Notes: generated by a model not told the origin, from the sequence alone. 64,000 nt of DNA from Hyalella azteca (GCF_000764305.2 NW_025946635.1:242744-306743); one strand, 5' to 3'; shown: positions 13,645 to 27,899, numbered from the stretch's first letter. Numbers and translations are program-made.

Positions 13645-14589
13645 CATGGTGTCCTAAAGTAAACGATACTCAAGTTTGAATGGCTCTAACTCAAAAATTA
13701 ATAGAGTTAAAAAAATTGGAAGGTCAGGATTTGTTCCCTATGTTTTTCTGCATCTTGCCACCAAAAACCAGACAGATCGATGTAGCCATAAGCGTTTGAT
13801 AGAACTTTCAGTCACATGTGTTAAAATCGTGCTTGCGCAAAGTTTTAGTTAGATCATTTTGCATAATCATTACGTTGTCTTGACATGTTTTCTTTTCGCT
13901 GTTTTATTTTTTGTATCTTTGGTGAGACAAAAACATGGCAATCTTTGGTGAGAGGCAATCATGACAATCTTTGGTGAGAGACAATCATGGCAATCTTTGG
14001 TGAGAGCCAATCATGGCAATCTTTGGTGAGAGACGATCATGGCAATCTTTGGTGAGAGGGAATTTCAAAACCAAAGATTGCCTCTTACCAAAGATTGCCT
14101 TTCACCAAAGATTGCCATGATTGAGTCTTACCAAAGATTGTCATGATTGTCTCTTACCAAAGATTGTCATGATTGACTCTCACCAAAGATTGCCATGATT
14201 GTGTCTCACCAAAGATTGTCATGATTGTCTCTCACCAAAGATTGCCATGATTGTGTCTCACCAAAGATTGTCATGATTGCCTCTCACCAAAGATTGCCAT
14301 GTTTTTGTCTCACCAAAGATACAAAAATAAAACAGCGGAAAGAAAACATGTCAAGACAACGTAATGATTATGCAAAATGATCTTACTAAAACTTTGCGCA
14401 AGCACGATTTTAGCACATGTCACTGAAAGTTCTATCAAACGTTATGGCTACATCGATCTGTCAGGTTTTTGGTGGAGAGATGCAGAAAAACATAGGAAAC
14501 AAATCTTGACCTTCCAAAAATTTTTAACTCTATTACTTTTTGAGTTACAGCCATTCAAAGTAGAGTATCGTTTTTTTCGGGACACCCTG
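13645..14589. mobile_element. 945-bp foldback (long inverted repeat) element
   Basis: The two halves are reverse complements of each other over several hundred bases. Left arm from 13645 (CATGGTGTCC), right arm ending 14589 (GGACACCCTG), with TA directly outside each end, as for Tc1/mariner insertions. The inner part of each arm is a 26-bp tandem repeat built on CAATCTTTGGTGAG (left) or its complement CTCACCAAAGATTG (right), about five units on the left and more on the right, meeting near 14065. No coding capacity. The transcript would fold into one very long hairpin. Confidence 0.92.
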
Positions 14590-14591
14590 TA

Positions 14592-16010
14592 TATGAGTTC
14601 AAATTTGAAAAAAATTACCAAAGGTAAAAGTATTGTCGATGTTAAATTGATCGACCAAAATTAGATTTTATTTGAATACATTGATCATCGACGATTACTT
14701 CAAAATCTTCTGATAGTTAAACCGTGACTCTTACCATATATAAAGTTTGGATTTGGAAAAAATTAACAAAGGAAAAAAAGTATAGTCGATGTTAAACTGA
14801 TCGTTTAAAATTAATTTTTTTTAAACAACTGCCTGAATCCATGTAGACATATGGCGTAGAGCAGCAATACAGCCTTGTATCATCTGGACTATTAGAATAA
14901 AGAAAAAACAAATGATACTTTTATCCATCATAATATATTAAGATCATCATCAAGAGGCCCACAAAACAATAACTGGTCAGAATTGAAGGCAAAAAAAAAT
15001 CACTTTTATGAATGAATTAATCAATGAACGATGTTGTAATTGAGCTGAAATTGACTTTTAATTATTGGATGGCTCCTCAATGGAATCCATCATTATCAAA
15101 ATAATAGTATTTAACCATAATAAAAAGAATCTACGTATATAATATAGAGAAACTATGTGCTCGTTCAGTCAAACGCAATAGTGAAATAATATGCAAGAAA
15201 ATCCTAAAAGTTTCTCTCAAACAAAAACCACCATCCTTCCTCGTGGAATTCTATATACATTGTTTATCTCGTGGCTTCAGTAGAACTGTTTGATCTAATC
15301 GGAAAAACATCTAATTTATTGAAATTGCGCGTTAATTGGACATAAAGCTTCAATGTATTGGTCTTTCGCTATTGTCGATCAGGAATTTTTTTAAATCCTT
15401 GCCATGAATGTTCCAAGTAATAATTAACACAGAGCTAGAAGTGTACTATAAACAAGTTCTTGAGTCATGGAGGTGAATAAAATTCGTAATCTGGCAAATA
15501 GAGGCAGCCGGAGAAGTAATCAGAATTTGATGAAATTTGCATTTTCATAGAGTGCTTAAATTGTTATATAAATTTGTTAAACAGATGATGAATCCTGATA
15601 TGAAAAGCAAGCATATGTCTTCTTCCAGTCTGATGATACGGCCATTCAGTTGAAGCCCAATTTAATGGGGACTCCAGGCTTCGGAAATCATTCCATTACT
15701 TCTAAAAAAATATTTATCAATAAAATTTGTAATTTAGTCTAACAAAATTATTTCCGATCTGAATTATTTTTAAAAGCTCTTCATCAAAATACCTATATGA
15801 TGAAGTAACATATAGCACCATGAAACAGTCGGTGTCAAAACGGAACAAAAAATGTATTTACTAATAAGTCAATTTTATTTCTTTTCACTTCTATTCACGT
15901 AGAAATTATTTCACTATCCTTCCCTCAGTAACATCATTTCTCCCGGAAATACCATCTAAAATTTTCAGATGCAGCAGAAGTTTGGAGTATTTAAAAAAAA
16001 TCCTCCGCAG
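14592..16010. other. AT-rich non-coding stretch
   Basis: Nothing recognisable. Just after the foldback element, 14740-14820 repeats part of 14600-14670 ('gtcgatgttaaa(t/c)tgatcg'), a small local duplication. Confidence 0.4.
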
Positions 16011-16015
16011 AGACC

Positions 16016-16160
16016 CAGTGAAAATTTACAGAAGCGGCAGCTTCTGATTTGGATTACCAGAAGCTGGGGCGACTCTAAATTTTGTTACCCAGTGAAAATT
16101 TACAGACGCGGCAGCTTCTGATTTGGATTACCAGAAGCTGGGGCGACTCTAAATTTTTCG
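16016..16160. repeat. Two-unit tandem duplication, 74-bp period
   Basis: The phrase CAGTGAAAATTTACAGA starts at 16016 and again at 16090, and the following about 60 bases (through GGGGCGACTCTAAATTTT) are nearly identical. High identity points to a recent duplication. No coding function recognised. Confidence 0.9.
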
Positions 16161-16164
16161 TGAG

Positions 16165-19100
16165 ATCGGCTACAGTGTTGATTCCAGCGGTTAGAGAAAA
16201 TGAGGGCGAGGTAAGGAATTTTCTGTGACTTTGTATGCAGCCTCCACGGTTTTCCGAGAAAATATTTTCCAAGTTTCGTCGTGGCGACGAAACTTTCCTT
16301 AAAGATTCCGTCGCAATGCAGGCGATCTGGAATGCAATAATTCTCAGGGCGTCGAATTTTTCACCGCTTTTTATTTTTTTTTCGCACCCGAAGTTTAGCT
16401 TGACGCTGGAAAATTCTAATATTCAAATTTAAATGGTGATCAGTCGCCTTTAAGACTAAAGTTTTTTATTCGAATTAGGCCAGCCCCAAGAGACGATCAC
16501 GGAAAAAGAGCATAAATTAAGGCGACGCATTGATATTGAAAAAAAACACTGGTCTTTATACTGTCGGAATTACCTGACTTGACACATTATTCTCTTTTAT
16601 TTTTCCTCAATCTCTGTTTCAAATAAATTACTTTATAACTTCAATTTAGCAAATAAAAGTTCATATATTTTTATTACACTCATGCAGTTGCCTACCATAT
16701 GAAATTAAAGCTTAACAATCTTTATGCAATATGTTACCGCAACCTGCAGGACTCTATATAAAATATTAGTTGAGATGTCTTATGGACCTTTGATACTTTA
16801 GACACAGTAAAATTGTTCAAAGCTAGTTTGAGAGGAAACAACATTATGAATACCAACTTTCAAGCATGAAAAGCCTGCGCTGCTGGCGCACTCTAATTGA
16901 CTTATAACATTTCGGTAAGCCGACTACAGAACTATTGAAGTTATTTAAGAGAGTGTGAAAGTTTTAAGCTGTTCCTCAACTTCACTCTATTACCAGGAAC
17001 AACTTATATTTCCAATGATTTAAACTTCGCATACGAAGCTGAAATAATCTTGTTATATGAGATGGCGTCTGCTTAAGAAAACGGACATTATATGTATTGA
17101 CTTTACTTGCAGACCACATCATCGCGTTGTTCGTATATCATTATTTCATAGATTCAATTCATAAATCTTTTGTTTTGACAATTATAAAGGCTAAATTTTA
17201 TTTAATTTCTGCGAATAATTATTACATGCTCATTCAATCACTAAATTTTAATAATTACACCAAATATTTCAAATCTTCATCTCAACAATAGTAGATGTAG
17301 CGGAACTGCTTATACGTGGCATCATTATTGCGGGATTACAGCTGCAGTTCTTACCACAGTTGCTTAAGCAGTGGCTATGTAATTTATTCAAGCTTCATCT
17401 TGATCTCCTGACTCCAGTACAGCTGTTGAGTTGCCGCTACAGTTGATCATTCTTGATTGACTATAAGCACATCCATTTCTCAGGTGAAAACATATGTCCA
17501 TGAATCTGTTTTCAAGCGCCGACTTGGCTGAGCCAGACGTCGCGGCGTGGCGTGGGGGTGAAGCGTTGTCTACAAAAAACTTCGCAACTTGACACCAACT
17601 CAATTAGAGCAGAGCCAAGACCAGGCAGTCTTCGGCCATGCCATCCAGCTCGCAGAAAAGTCAAGGACATGAGATCTTACATTGGGGTGGCAAAGCCTAA
17701 TGCGACTCAACAAGTCCAAAAAATAAGCATTCGACTGGACAGTAAAAAATTTAGCATTGAAAAAATTTTCGGTTGTTCGGAAAAAAAATGTTGGGTTGTC
17801 GCGTGTTGTGGGAATCATGCCGCTCAAATAATAAGAGAACATATGTAAGTTTCTGATTGGATTTATAATTGGACTGAGAAAATCAGAAAATATTGAAATT
17901 ATATTAGGTTCTTGTCATGGACGATGGAGCTCGTTTCGCTCGAAAAGGGGAGAGAGGTGACAACATTGTTGTGAACTTCATTCTGCTTTGCCTTATAGGA
18001 TAATTTCTATATTTTATTTTATATTTCTTCAATTATGGGAGAATTTTGTATGTTCCTTGAATTTTCCTCATTATCATTACAGTTCTTATCTCCATTCCTG
18101 CTAAATGCATGCGTATCTTGTAAATGCGTTTTTTCCTTCTAACCTTTACATGCGACAAAATAAATACATTATATTCAACTGAATTCAAAGCCTTTAATCA
18201 TATATAAAAATTATTTTTAGACTTACTATTATTACTCAAAATTACATTATCATTATTTACTAAAAATTATTTGGTCACCTAATGAATAACATCGTGTGTA
18301 AATGGTTGGCCCATTGTCGTTTTCATCATTTAAAGTAGCATTTGGAAAATCACACATTCTCGTTGTAAGAAAAACCGGCAGCAGGCAAAGGCATTTCAAA
18401 TAGAGAAGAAATGATGCTGCAAGAAGCAGCAAACACCGCACCGCACCATGTACATTTTTTTGCTGTTCATTATCTCTTTTGATTCTTTCAGATAAATGTT
18501 TTTACTTGCATTTGCTAACTCAACGCCAAGGTCGCCTCTTATGCTTGCCACGGCAGGAATTCTTTTATGCTTCAAACACAGCAGAAACAAACGAATGTCT
18601 GTGTGAGTTTCAGCAAGAACTGTTATGTTGCGATGGACTTTTAATTTGATAAAATCTAGAAGAGCTTGTAAATGTTTTCATGGCCAATAGCTAACTTTTA
18701 GGCGCAAGAAATTATCTGGGCTCGTTTTTAGGAAATAGTATAAATTTATTCATGTTTCGTGGCAGCAGTTTTTCCATTTTCATTTAGGCTTTTTCAGTTC
18801 CGCAGTTTAGGTTTTCCAAACTTTCAGGATTTTATTCATTCATGTTTTAGACTTTAGCTGGAGTGGACTACTAAACGCACAAAGCAATTGTACATACGTG
18901 TTTTACCAAATATATTTTGAATAATCCGTGTCTTGTATGTGCTGAAAACCTTCCCTGAGCGTTTGAGATAATGATAAGAGGTAGTCCCCCAGCATCGTAA
19001 TATTTTAATTTTTTCCACATGACATTAAATTATTGAAAGATGAATTTGTCGACTGCAATTTTAAAACAAATTTATTAATAAAAGTTTGAGAACCAGGATA

Positions 19101-19760
19101 AACAAAATTTACACAATTCTGAACGATTTGTTGAGTAGATCTGAACGATAGATTATAAATAACGTCAAAAATATTATTAAAACAGAAAATGTTTCAAAAT
19201 CTAACTAGGCACGCCACTGTCAATCGCTTATTTTCCTCCTATTATTATACAGTACTCAAAGTACTCAAAGTAAAAATAAAACGACGTTGGTCAAAGTTAA
19301 TAGTTTCTGATAGAAATAATGCATTGAATATTTGCAAAGCCAGCTTACAAAAATTTCTATTCCCCAACATTTTAACCAAATAACAAATATTTCTCGGCAA
19401 CTACAAACCGTAAGTCTTGTAAATTATTCACTTTAACAATATTGAATTTTGCATTATGTTTTACGTCTACTTAACAAACCACTTACGAAGACGGAAATTT
19501 CTTCAATTTTGACTGCTGCTTTTCGAACATCTCGATTCACAAACAACGATGTCAGCTTTAAAGCTTGTATTTCTTGCCTAACTTCGTACATCACACTTTA
19601 ATGTTCTGCTGCCAAGTGCTTACTCTTGAACGGCCATGAACTGATATTATAGAATTGCAACGCAATGTAAAACTGCAGAAATGAGTGATCATTTTCAAGT
19701 TGAGGGCATTTATTGAAGTGAAATGGGTGAAATGAGTGATTACTGTGGAGCAGGGCGGGG
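16165..19760. other. Non-coding stretch, no gene recognised
   Basis: A GC-richer patch at about 17530-17690 is open on both strands but matches no family I know. The rest is AT-rich without recognised features. Confidence 0.35.
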
Positions 19761-19765
19761 GTACT

Positions 19766-19836
19766 GAAGCAGAGATAAGTGCGGAGCAGAGATAAGTGTG
19801 GAGCAAAGATAAGTGTGGAGCAGAGATAAGTGTGGG
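19766..19836. repeat. 17-bp minisatellite, four units
   Basis: Units of GAGCAGAGATAAGTGTG repeated four times with single-base variants. Short and likely neutral. Confidence 0.88.
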
Positions 19837-22800
19837 GTGAGTGAGAAATGTAGCGGAGAGTGTACAAAGTACTGTAGTTGTGAAATTTCTAAAGCGATAA
19901 AACTAAATTGTAGCGTGAAGCTATAAAAATTCTGTTAACTTATTTCCTAGATTGTACACATTAATTCATAGTCAACGATAGTTTAATTAACAGTGAATAT
20001 ATGAACAAAAATAGAGACATTGGTATCTTCATGTTTGAAGGTGAAGGTTTTGAGTCGAATTAAGCGTTGCACTCCCATACACTAAGAAATATTGCACGAT
20101 TATGTAGATAATTACAGAAAACGATTTTAACTGAGTACTTTATAAATGAGCATGTTTTTACCATTTGCTTTATGCTTGTTGAATAGAAGTGGTTCCAAAG
20201 AATGAGACTTCGGTTTATATTTATTTATTGCGCTGTCAGTTGAGTGCTATGTAAAATTTGAAAAAAATTTAACTCCGGTCGGAAGAAGAATATCTGCGAA
20301 CCAAAATGCGTCTAAAATCCAAATGCATCTAAAAATTAACCTAAATTTATTAAAAAAGAGCGTATCGATGAGTGTTGGAATAAGTCTCACTCTGTTAGCT
20401 TCTCTGTCATATATTTGGACATCACATTGATATTTATATATACAAGGAATATCGACCAAACCTATTAGTTACTGAAATTCGTCAAAATATTTCGGTCACT
20501 TCATTTCACTTGAGGTTTTCACTTGTAGATGACATTTAATTTTTGCTTCCGTCTATTAACGAGATATGAGTATGTATTTATCTCTCCAAATTCCTGATAA
20601 ATACATTGATATACATCGAGCTAATTAATTCATAGCCGGTGCTGAAGTTATTAAAGGCCTCAAATTACAGCATATTCGAGTCATTCTGAAATGCTTTCCG
20701 ACAATGGTTCTGAAATCTTTTTGAATTCTTTCAAGTTATTCTCGACGGCTCCCAGCGCCAAAAATGCGTAAGAACTTGTTTAAAAAACACTGCCTTGGCA
20801 GACTGAGGCCGATACTTTTTTTTGAGCGTTCCAAAAAATTACCGGAACCCATTAGTGTCTCAGCCTTCTTGTTCTGAGGGCAGAGTTTGACCTACTGCGC
20901 TTCAAAAAAAAAACTGTACAACGAGAAAATCAAGTCGATCCACTGATATTTTCTTTACAGATGATTGAGATAACAAAATTTTCTTACAGAAATTTGAAAT
21001 AATTTTATGTAATGTAACAAAGAGTTTGCCCTAAAACCCTTTAATGAATCACTGGGCTTTAATTTACTTATTCTTTGTAAATGACACTTTTGTTCATATG
21101 ATCAAAATAAAAAGTTTCGAGGACTGTGCCACTCAATTAATGTTTCACATCAACAACTAGAGTCTTAAGTTAGGCCCTCCTTCTCTAAAATTATTATTTT
21201 CGCCTGTTATTGTATAAGCAATTTTTCTGCTCAACTAGTGTTTTGAGAAGAGAAATATTTAGCAAACTCTAAGCAGCAGGGTAATTAACATTTGAAATAT
21301 GCATCTATTTCAGTTTTATCAATCAAAAGCGCAACGGCTCTTTTGACATACAAATTGCTCCACCGAATTCCATTATTTTTTCTCGCTAATTCAACTGTGA
21401 GCTGCAAAAAACACTTCATGCAATAAATATTTGATTGAAAAATTATAATCTTTTAATCATCTTTTATGTTATATATTCATCGACTCAACTGAATAAAGAG
21501 TAGCAACTTTCATTTAAAAAGAAATTCGGCATGCCATGATTATTTCCAGACGCAGTTTCTTCGTATTAAAATAGTAAATAGTTTTCCCGTACCTCTCTCT
21601 AGCGCTCTCATCAGGTTGACCATGAGCAGCAAGGTTTTCCTGACAAGATGACCGTACACGAAGCAAGAGATTTACGCAGCACCGCGTATATACGACACAA
21701 TGTCCTACGCCGCCGCGCCGCGGGCCGTAACAAATGCGGCCAAACTAACGTAAAATTAAGGATGAGGAGCATCGGCGTGAACGTATTTCAGGAAGGATTC
21801 TCTGAGACAGAAGAACACAGGATGACCACGTCCAAGTCTGTGCAACAAAAGTCCTGCTGAAGGACGAAGAGGGACGTACTTTAGCCGTCTCTTAGAGCCA
21901 CAATGGCGTGGACAAGGACAATTGAGGTGATACTTTCGCCCTTCTTGGAGAGCTCTCCGTGAGCTTCTATTTCACTTTCCCCACTTTCACATGTTTCTTA
22001 TAAAAAAGTCTTGAGTGTTGTATTAAAAAATGTTTTGTCCACGTAGAATCCAGGCAAAATTTACGTAAGGTGACTATTAATGATTAATGCTAGATTTACA
22101 CGTATTTTTATGATCCTCAATAAAATCAAGCTAGAATATTAGTGGCCATTGCAACTCTGGATGCATTAACTACGAATGAAAATAGCTACATCGAAAAGAT
22201 TTCCGATTTTACCTCGATATTACCACTTAAATTAATGTACCACAGGCTTTTAAGGAAACTTATTATGCATGGAAGATATTTACTTGTAACAAATATCACG
22301 TATCAATGATAAATATTCCTTCACTCTCTCTTGATGATTATAAATGAATGGAAGACAATATTATTGAAAGCGCGCAGGTGGTTTTCTTTAGAAAACATCT
22401 AATTATTCATCGAAATTTTCTAAATTATCTTTAATATTGTTGGAAAATTATATTTTATCTGAAGAAGATAATAATTGAAAAGTCCAAAATAATAGAAAAT
22501 TTAAAAAAGAACAAAATGGATAAATATTGAAAAAGCTTTATACTTAATTTGATGGAAGATGATTCAGACACTGAAATCTATTTCACGTGAAAGAACCTGC
22601 GCCACTGTAGATGGAAATAAAAATAATAACACCCAAAATATTTGAAGACCTACCGACACCATTGAAAGCCTGCTCGCCTGTTTTTCGTTATATTGCAATG
22701 AAGCCTTAGGAAATATTGTGAGCCTGCACGAACAATTTTATTTTTACGGGTGCGTTCAATCGCGGACTCTATGGCATATCAATCGCTATAAATCATTCAG

Positions 22801-23240
22801 TAGTTGTGTACTGAATTGATGCATATCAATAACCTGGACGCAATACATCAATAACATAGAGATTGAGAACAGGATGAGCGACGCAGTGCAAAGCATCAAA
22901 GCTGGCGTGGAATGATCAAAGAAAATGATAAACTGGGAGTATCTTAGATTTAATTGTAGCGTAGAGAAAAAATTTTAATTTAAAATACATGTGATCGGCA
23001 CGTGTTAGATAGACTTGATCAAATAAAACTTATTAAGAAACGCTTTCTTTAAATATTAACGATAATAATATGGTGGAACGTCATACACTTATTTTCAATG
23101 GCGAAATTCATACACATATAATGAAGTTTCTTATATGATGTCAGAGAACCTAATGTTATGTAATACATGCATAGGCCATCATTATGTACCAATGTAATTA
23201 TTCCCATTTAATATGATATGAATTTTTAATATGATATGAT

Positions 23241-23265
23241 ATGAATATGACAGCGTCATATTCAT
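23241..23265. repeat. 11-bp palindrome, 3-nt loop
   Basis: ATGAATATGAC, spacer AGC, GTCATATTCAT. It is embedded in a short ATGATAT repeat, so chance formation from the simple repeat is possible. Confidence 0.7.
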
Positions 23266-25920
23266 GCAACTCTATATTAAAATCGATCGCGTTTACCACT
23301 GATATTGAAGAACCTTGTGAAGGAATTTCAACTTTATTTTTACTGAATCGTAATAAAGTCTACGGGCGTCACTCCTGATATTTAATTATCTTACTGACGT
23401 TAGCTGCTACCTAAAATATATAGTCCTGTAAATGATTGTCTTGCGTCCCGGAGACAAAGATTTTCAATTTCCAGAACACGATAAAATATTTTCAATATTT
23501 TTAATCAATGTCTCGTTGTCTCACTTCATATTGTTTGCTAATTGTATACACTGATAGTCTCCCAGTTTTTCTTTTGTTCTCTGAGTGCAAATCCCTTACA
23601 AAAATTACAAGGGCTTATTCATGTCACTTGAACGCTAGCAAATAGACACACATTTGTGATAAGCACATTATCTACATATGCTATTTTGCTCCACATTTTT
23701 CATAGCGCCTACTAACACGTTGGGGTACAATTTTGGGAGCTTTAGATTTCGTTAAGAAATTAAACATTTATAAATGTTTCAACCAACAATAAGCATCCTC
23801 GTCTGCCTGCATAACTTTGACTAACTGAAATATTTTCTTTTTCACTATCAATCTGAAAGAGGACACTTTTTACAATGACGAACATGAAAAGCTAAAGTCG
23901 AAAGTAAAAAGCCAATTCTTTTCGCCAATAATTATTCTTTTCATTTATTTAAATTATTTTATAATTTCAATTATAATTATAATCATGTTAAAAAGGCATT
24001 TAATCTCCACAATTAGATTGGAGTAATCACATGAACGAAATAATGTGAAACATTCTGAAATATTGTAATAAAAATTATATACTATTTATTGTGTGATTTA
24101 TTTCCTAATTTCGTTTCATGAATCAAAATTCTACCTTCAACACTCCCGTCGAGAGTTCGACAATTCCCAGGTAATTAAATTTAAAAGAACTCTGCATCTA
24201 TTTTAAATATGCGCACAATTGTTTTTAACATGTATTTCAGATGAAAATTTGAGCATAAAATTTTATTCTGATTTGTCTGGAATTGAATCCGCAGTCATTA
24301 TTCGGCAACGTTTTAATATAGAAAAAGAAGGCATTAACATGCCTAAGAGCACTTCTAGCAATCAATCATGGTAATCTGTTACAGATCTAATTTATTGTAA
24401 TTGTAATAGTAATTGTAAATGGATTTGTAATTATAATTGTAATTGTAGTTGTAATTGTAAGTGTAATATTATTGTAATTCTAATTTATTTATAGGTAATT
24501 CGTGTTTTTATATGATGATTTGAAACGAATTTTCAATGTAAAATTAATCTATGTCCTATTTATATCGTAAATTCGTATTTACCATCAGGAAACATTCCAA
24601 TGTCCACATGACTAATGACAAAGTTTTGGAACTTAGAAGCAGTGGTTATTTCATTTCGATAAATTTAATTTCATCGTCATTTAATGAGAACAGGAAATGC
24701 TTGTCTGGTTATGAGATAAAATTTTGATGTTCAAGCAACATTTAATAGCCATGCTGTCACAGTACGTAAAATATATAAGTAAATAAATAGCTCAACGTCA
24801 CGATTTGTTAATGGAATGAAATTTCTCAGTTTATAAAACATTTATTGCAAACATTGCTTCTGCATGTTCATTCACTTTAAGTAATTTTAAAAGTTATTTT
24901 TAAGTATTTGCTTCTCATTATTAAGTTGCAAAAATTATATACAGCATTAATTGCGTCCAAAAATTCTTCGATTGCAGTTAGAGGAAGAAGATATTCAGAT
25001 ATTCAAAACACTGTCGCATTTCTTGCGAATGCATTAGAACAGGATTTATAATAAAAAACTATCTTTCATGCATACCCTCTCAACAGTAGGTTGGGCAATA
25101 AGCTTTGTCATGAGTTCACTGCGAACAATAAAAATATATATTTTACATGAAAAGTGAATTCATGAGGTAAAGTGACGTTAGGAAAGTAATTAACTATCTT
25201 CTCTTTTGATTGTAATTATTTAATACCGAAATTTGTATTAAAACATCAGCCTCTACAATAAAAAGCATTGCTCATTCTGTATTCAGGGAAGGGCTGGCAT
25301 CTAATCTCTAATCTAGTTATTTAATCTAATCTCTGGCATCTAATCTCTAGTTCTAATCTCAGCAGTTATTTAAGCGTCTTAGCCTCTAATGCTGTACAGT
25401 AACTTTTTATTTTACGCCAGTTTATGTGTTAAGCAAACAACATTTTTTCGCGCCTGTTAGCTGCGAATAAACGCAGTGGAAACAGTAATGAAATTTATAT
25501 TATTACTTATACATATGTAGTGCAATAAACGCTTGTATATTAAAATCCGGTAATAAATAGAGTGTTTTAATGCAAAAATAATTATTCTTAACATATACTC
25601 GTGTATCGATGTACCATTGAATCATCTGGAAGTTTTAACTATTACATTTAAGTTATATTTTTAATAACAAATAAATGCACAATGATTTCCCAGGAACAAC
25701 AATATTTTTAGAGCAGCGGAATATTTTTTACTTGATTTACTTTTGTTTCATGGAATAATATTTAGAGACTTAAGTTATTACATTTGAATTTCCTTGAAAC
25801 ATGATGAGTTTAACGATTTGTCCGACCACTCATTTCTTATATTATTTCCTAATATATGTGGAAATAAAACCAAAATTAGTGGTGAGTCAAACGATGTGCA
25901 GCTTCACGTGAGAGAAGTAA

Positions 25921-25949
25921 TCTCTGCGGTGCTCTCTGCACCGCAGAGA
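25921..25949. repeat. GC-rich 12-bp hairpin, 5-nt loop
   Basis: TCTCTGCGGTGC, loop TCTCT, GCACCGCAGAGA. The arms pair perfectly and are strongly GC-rich inside an AT-rich region, so a stable stem would form in RNA or extruded DNA. No adjacent gene explains it. Confidence 0.8.
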
Positions 25950-26761
25950 GCTCGAATTAAGGAATAGATATTTTATATCCCAATTTTTTTGAAGCGATAT
26001 TGGTATTTCAAATTTGGGGTTCTATGAAAGTCAAATGATTCTGAATTGAATTTGCTACAAACAATTTTCATGCCACGTGCGTCCAAAGAAATTCCGACCG
26101 TTTTCTGATGATCATTGAAAGCTTTGTGAGGAGGGGCACTCTTGTATTTCGAAGGCTTCACGAGAATGGCCCTTGAAGAGATAGAAGATAAAAATTTAAA
26201 ATTGATGTAAAATAGAATATAAATACAAATTGCAACAGGTGTGCGTGATTAATGTTATTTATAAACTTTTCATAGTAATTTTACTTCTTTAATTTTACAC
26301 AATAGACCACTGGCTACAAAATTCTAGTTTATCATTTATTCACATTTTCGCCATATATATTGTACATTTACTCTATATGAATGTAATTAAACTTGAATGA
26401 ATTTAAACCTTTACTTGGTTCATAGAAATTGATCAATAAACTTATCACAGTGTCTTACACTACTGATACAATAACTTGCCTCATACTCTTCGAAAGAACA
26501 TCTCAATTCAATGAACAGAACATAAATGAACATCTTAATTCAGTGCATTTTTTTCAGTATATCTCCCATACGGCGCCTCATTTTTCGACAGCGTCTATTT
26601 TTCTTTTTACGTCACGAGCAAATGAGCGTAAGGTGAGGATGGCTGCTCGGCTATGGACATGGGGATTACGGAGAAAAAATGCTCTGCAGCTCAAATAACT
26701 GGAACAAACGCAGGCAATTTTCTGGAACTTGTGCTTTCCATTCACGAAAGAAAATGAAAGT

Positions 26762-27036
26762 GTGATGTGCGAGATATTTTATAGTATCATGTAGGTGTGA
26801 TATACAATATATTTTATTGTATCAAGTAATTGTATGCTAAGCGAGATATACTGTAGTACCAATTAGGTGAGATGTGATAGATATACTGTGTAGTATCAAT
26901 TATGTGAGATGTGCGAGATACGTATATTGTAGTACCAATTAGGTGAGATGTGCGAGATATACTGTAGTACCAATTAGGTGAGATGTGCGAGATATACTGT
27001 AGTACCAATTAGGTGAGATGTGCGAGATATACTGTA
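26762..27036. repeat. 35-bp minisatellite
   Basis: Units of about 35 bp ending in TGCGAGATATACTGTAGTACC; the last four (about 26900-27036) are nearly identical, while those at the left end have drifted. Array growth from the right is suggested. Open frames here on the minus strand (HISPNWYYSIS repeats) come from the repeat. Confidence 0.92.
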
Positions 27037-27519
27037 ATTTCTAGTAGTACCCCTGACATTCAGTACTCATCCAAGAGCTGGGTCTTTAAGCATTTTTATT
27101 ACAATCTAAGCCAATTTATTTGTCCTACTGATTTCTCAATTGAATATAAAATGTTTTCTAACAAACAATCACATTTTTGTGGGAAAGTTTCTAATGTATG
27201 TCATCACAAAATAAATATGTAATGAAAGCGGCAGAGTGGTTTTACAATTATCGAGATCAGAATTGTATTGAGATCAAAAATTTATTGAGATCGACCGGGA
27301 AAGAATTTAGGATAAATGAAACGATCTACGTCCAGTAATCCTAAACGTACACGCCGGTGCCCTTTTAATGTATGAAAATTTTGATATTAAAGTACGAAAG
27401 AAAATTAATAAGGCAGTAAATAACGATCCACATTATGAAAATTATTCAAATCTGACTGGGAAGAGCAACGGAGAAAATTAAAATATTATACGGCAAATAT
27501 ATTTCTCAGAGGCTGCACT

Positions 27520-27885
27520 CATGACGTGAGCTCTTTAGATTAAGCACTACCTGAGGATCGGGTTCGTTGACTAAGGTAGTGAAGGTAAGTAAGAAACATC
27601 TGTGAAGATAACGTATCTTTTTTACTGGGTGGTAATACCTGAGTTACGATACAGAGGTATAAGCTACGGCGTCGACCGTAAGGTCCGAGAGCCGAACGGC
27701 ACGTTACATCTCGAGTGCTCATCAACAACTGCGGGGGCTCACCTAAAGTTGCTAGACCTTTTATAAGCTTCGCTTCCGCCTACTACTAAGGTCTCGATCC
27801 CGTGATCTATCACGTGCCTACCAGATGTTGACTAGTCCTCAATCTCTATCAGGTCAAGTGAATATTACTTCCCAACTACATTCAA
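27520..27885 (-). other. GC-richer segment with TATA-box, solo-LTR candidate
   Basis: Base composition is clearly different from both flanks. Read on the minus strand it starts TGTAGTTGGGAAGTAATATT near 27881, contains GCTTATAAAAGG (a TATA-box) near 27755-27766, and then a GC-rich part. This resembles the U3-R layout of a retrotransposon LTR. I could not find a convincing 3' end or target duplication, so a solo LTR is only a suggestion; an unrelated promoter or a diverged transposon is also possible. Confidence 0.28.
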
Positions 27886-27899
27886 TATAATGATTATAA

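Larger units (their letters stand above)
19860..26755. other. AT-rich stretch with simple repeats
   Basis: Includes a degenerate (ATTGTA)n tract at about 24385-24480, an 'AATCTCTAATCTAG' repeat near 25297-25370 and two strong palindromes (listed separately). A GC-rich patch at 21640-21860 has a 70-codon frame with many Arg codons but no recognised domain; a first exon there is possible and unproven. Confidence 0.35.

Noticed and set aside
14377..14664. 95-codon plus-strand frame
   Set aside because: Lies in the right arm of the foldback element and runs out of it; no transposase motif.
26814..27008. HISPNWYYSIS-type repetitive frame
   Set aside because: Generated by the 35-bp minisatellite.
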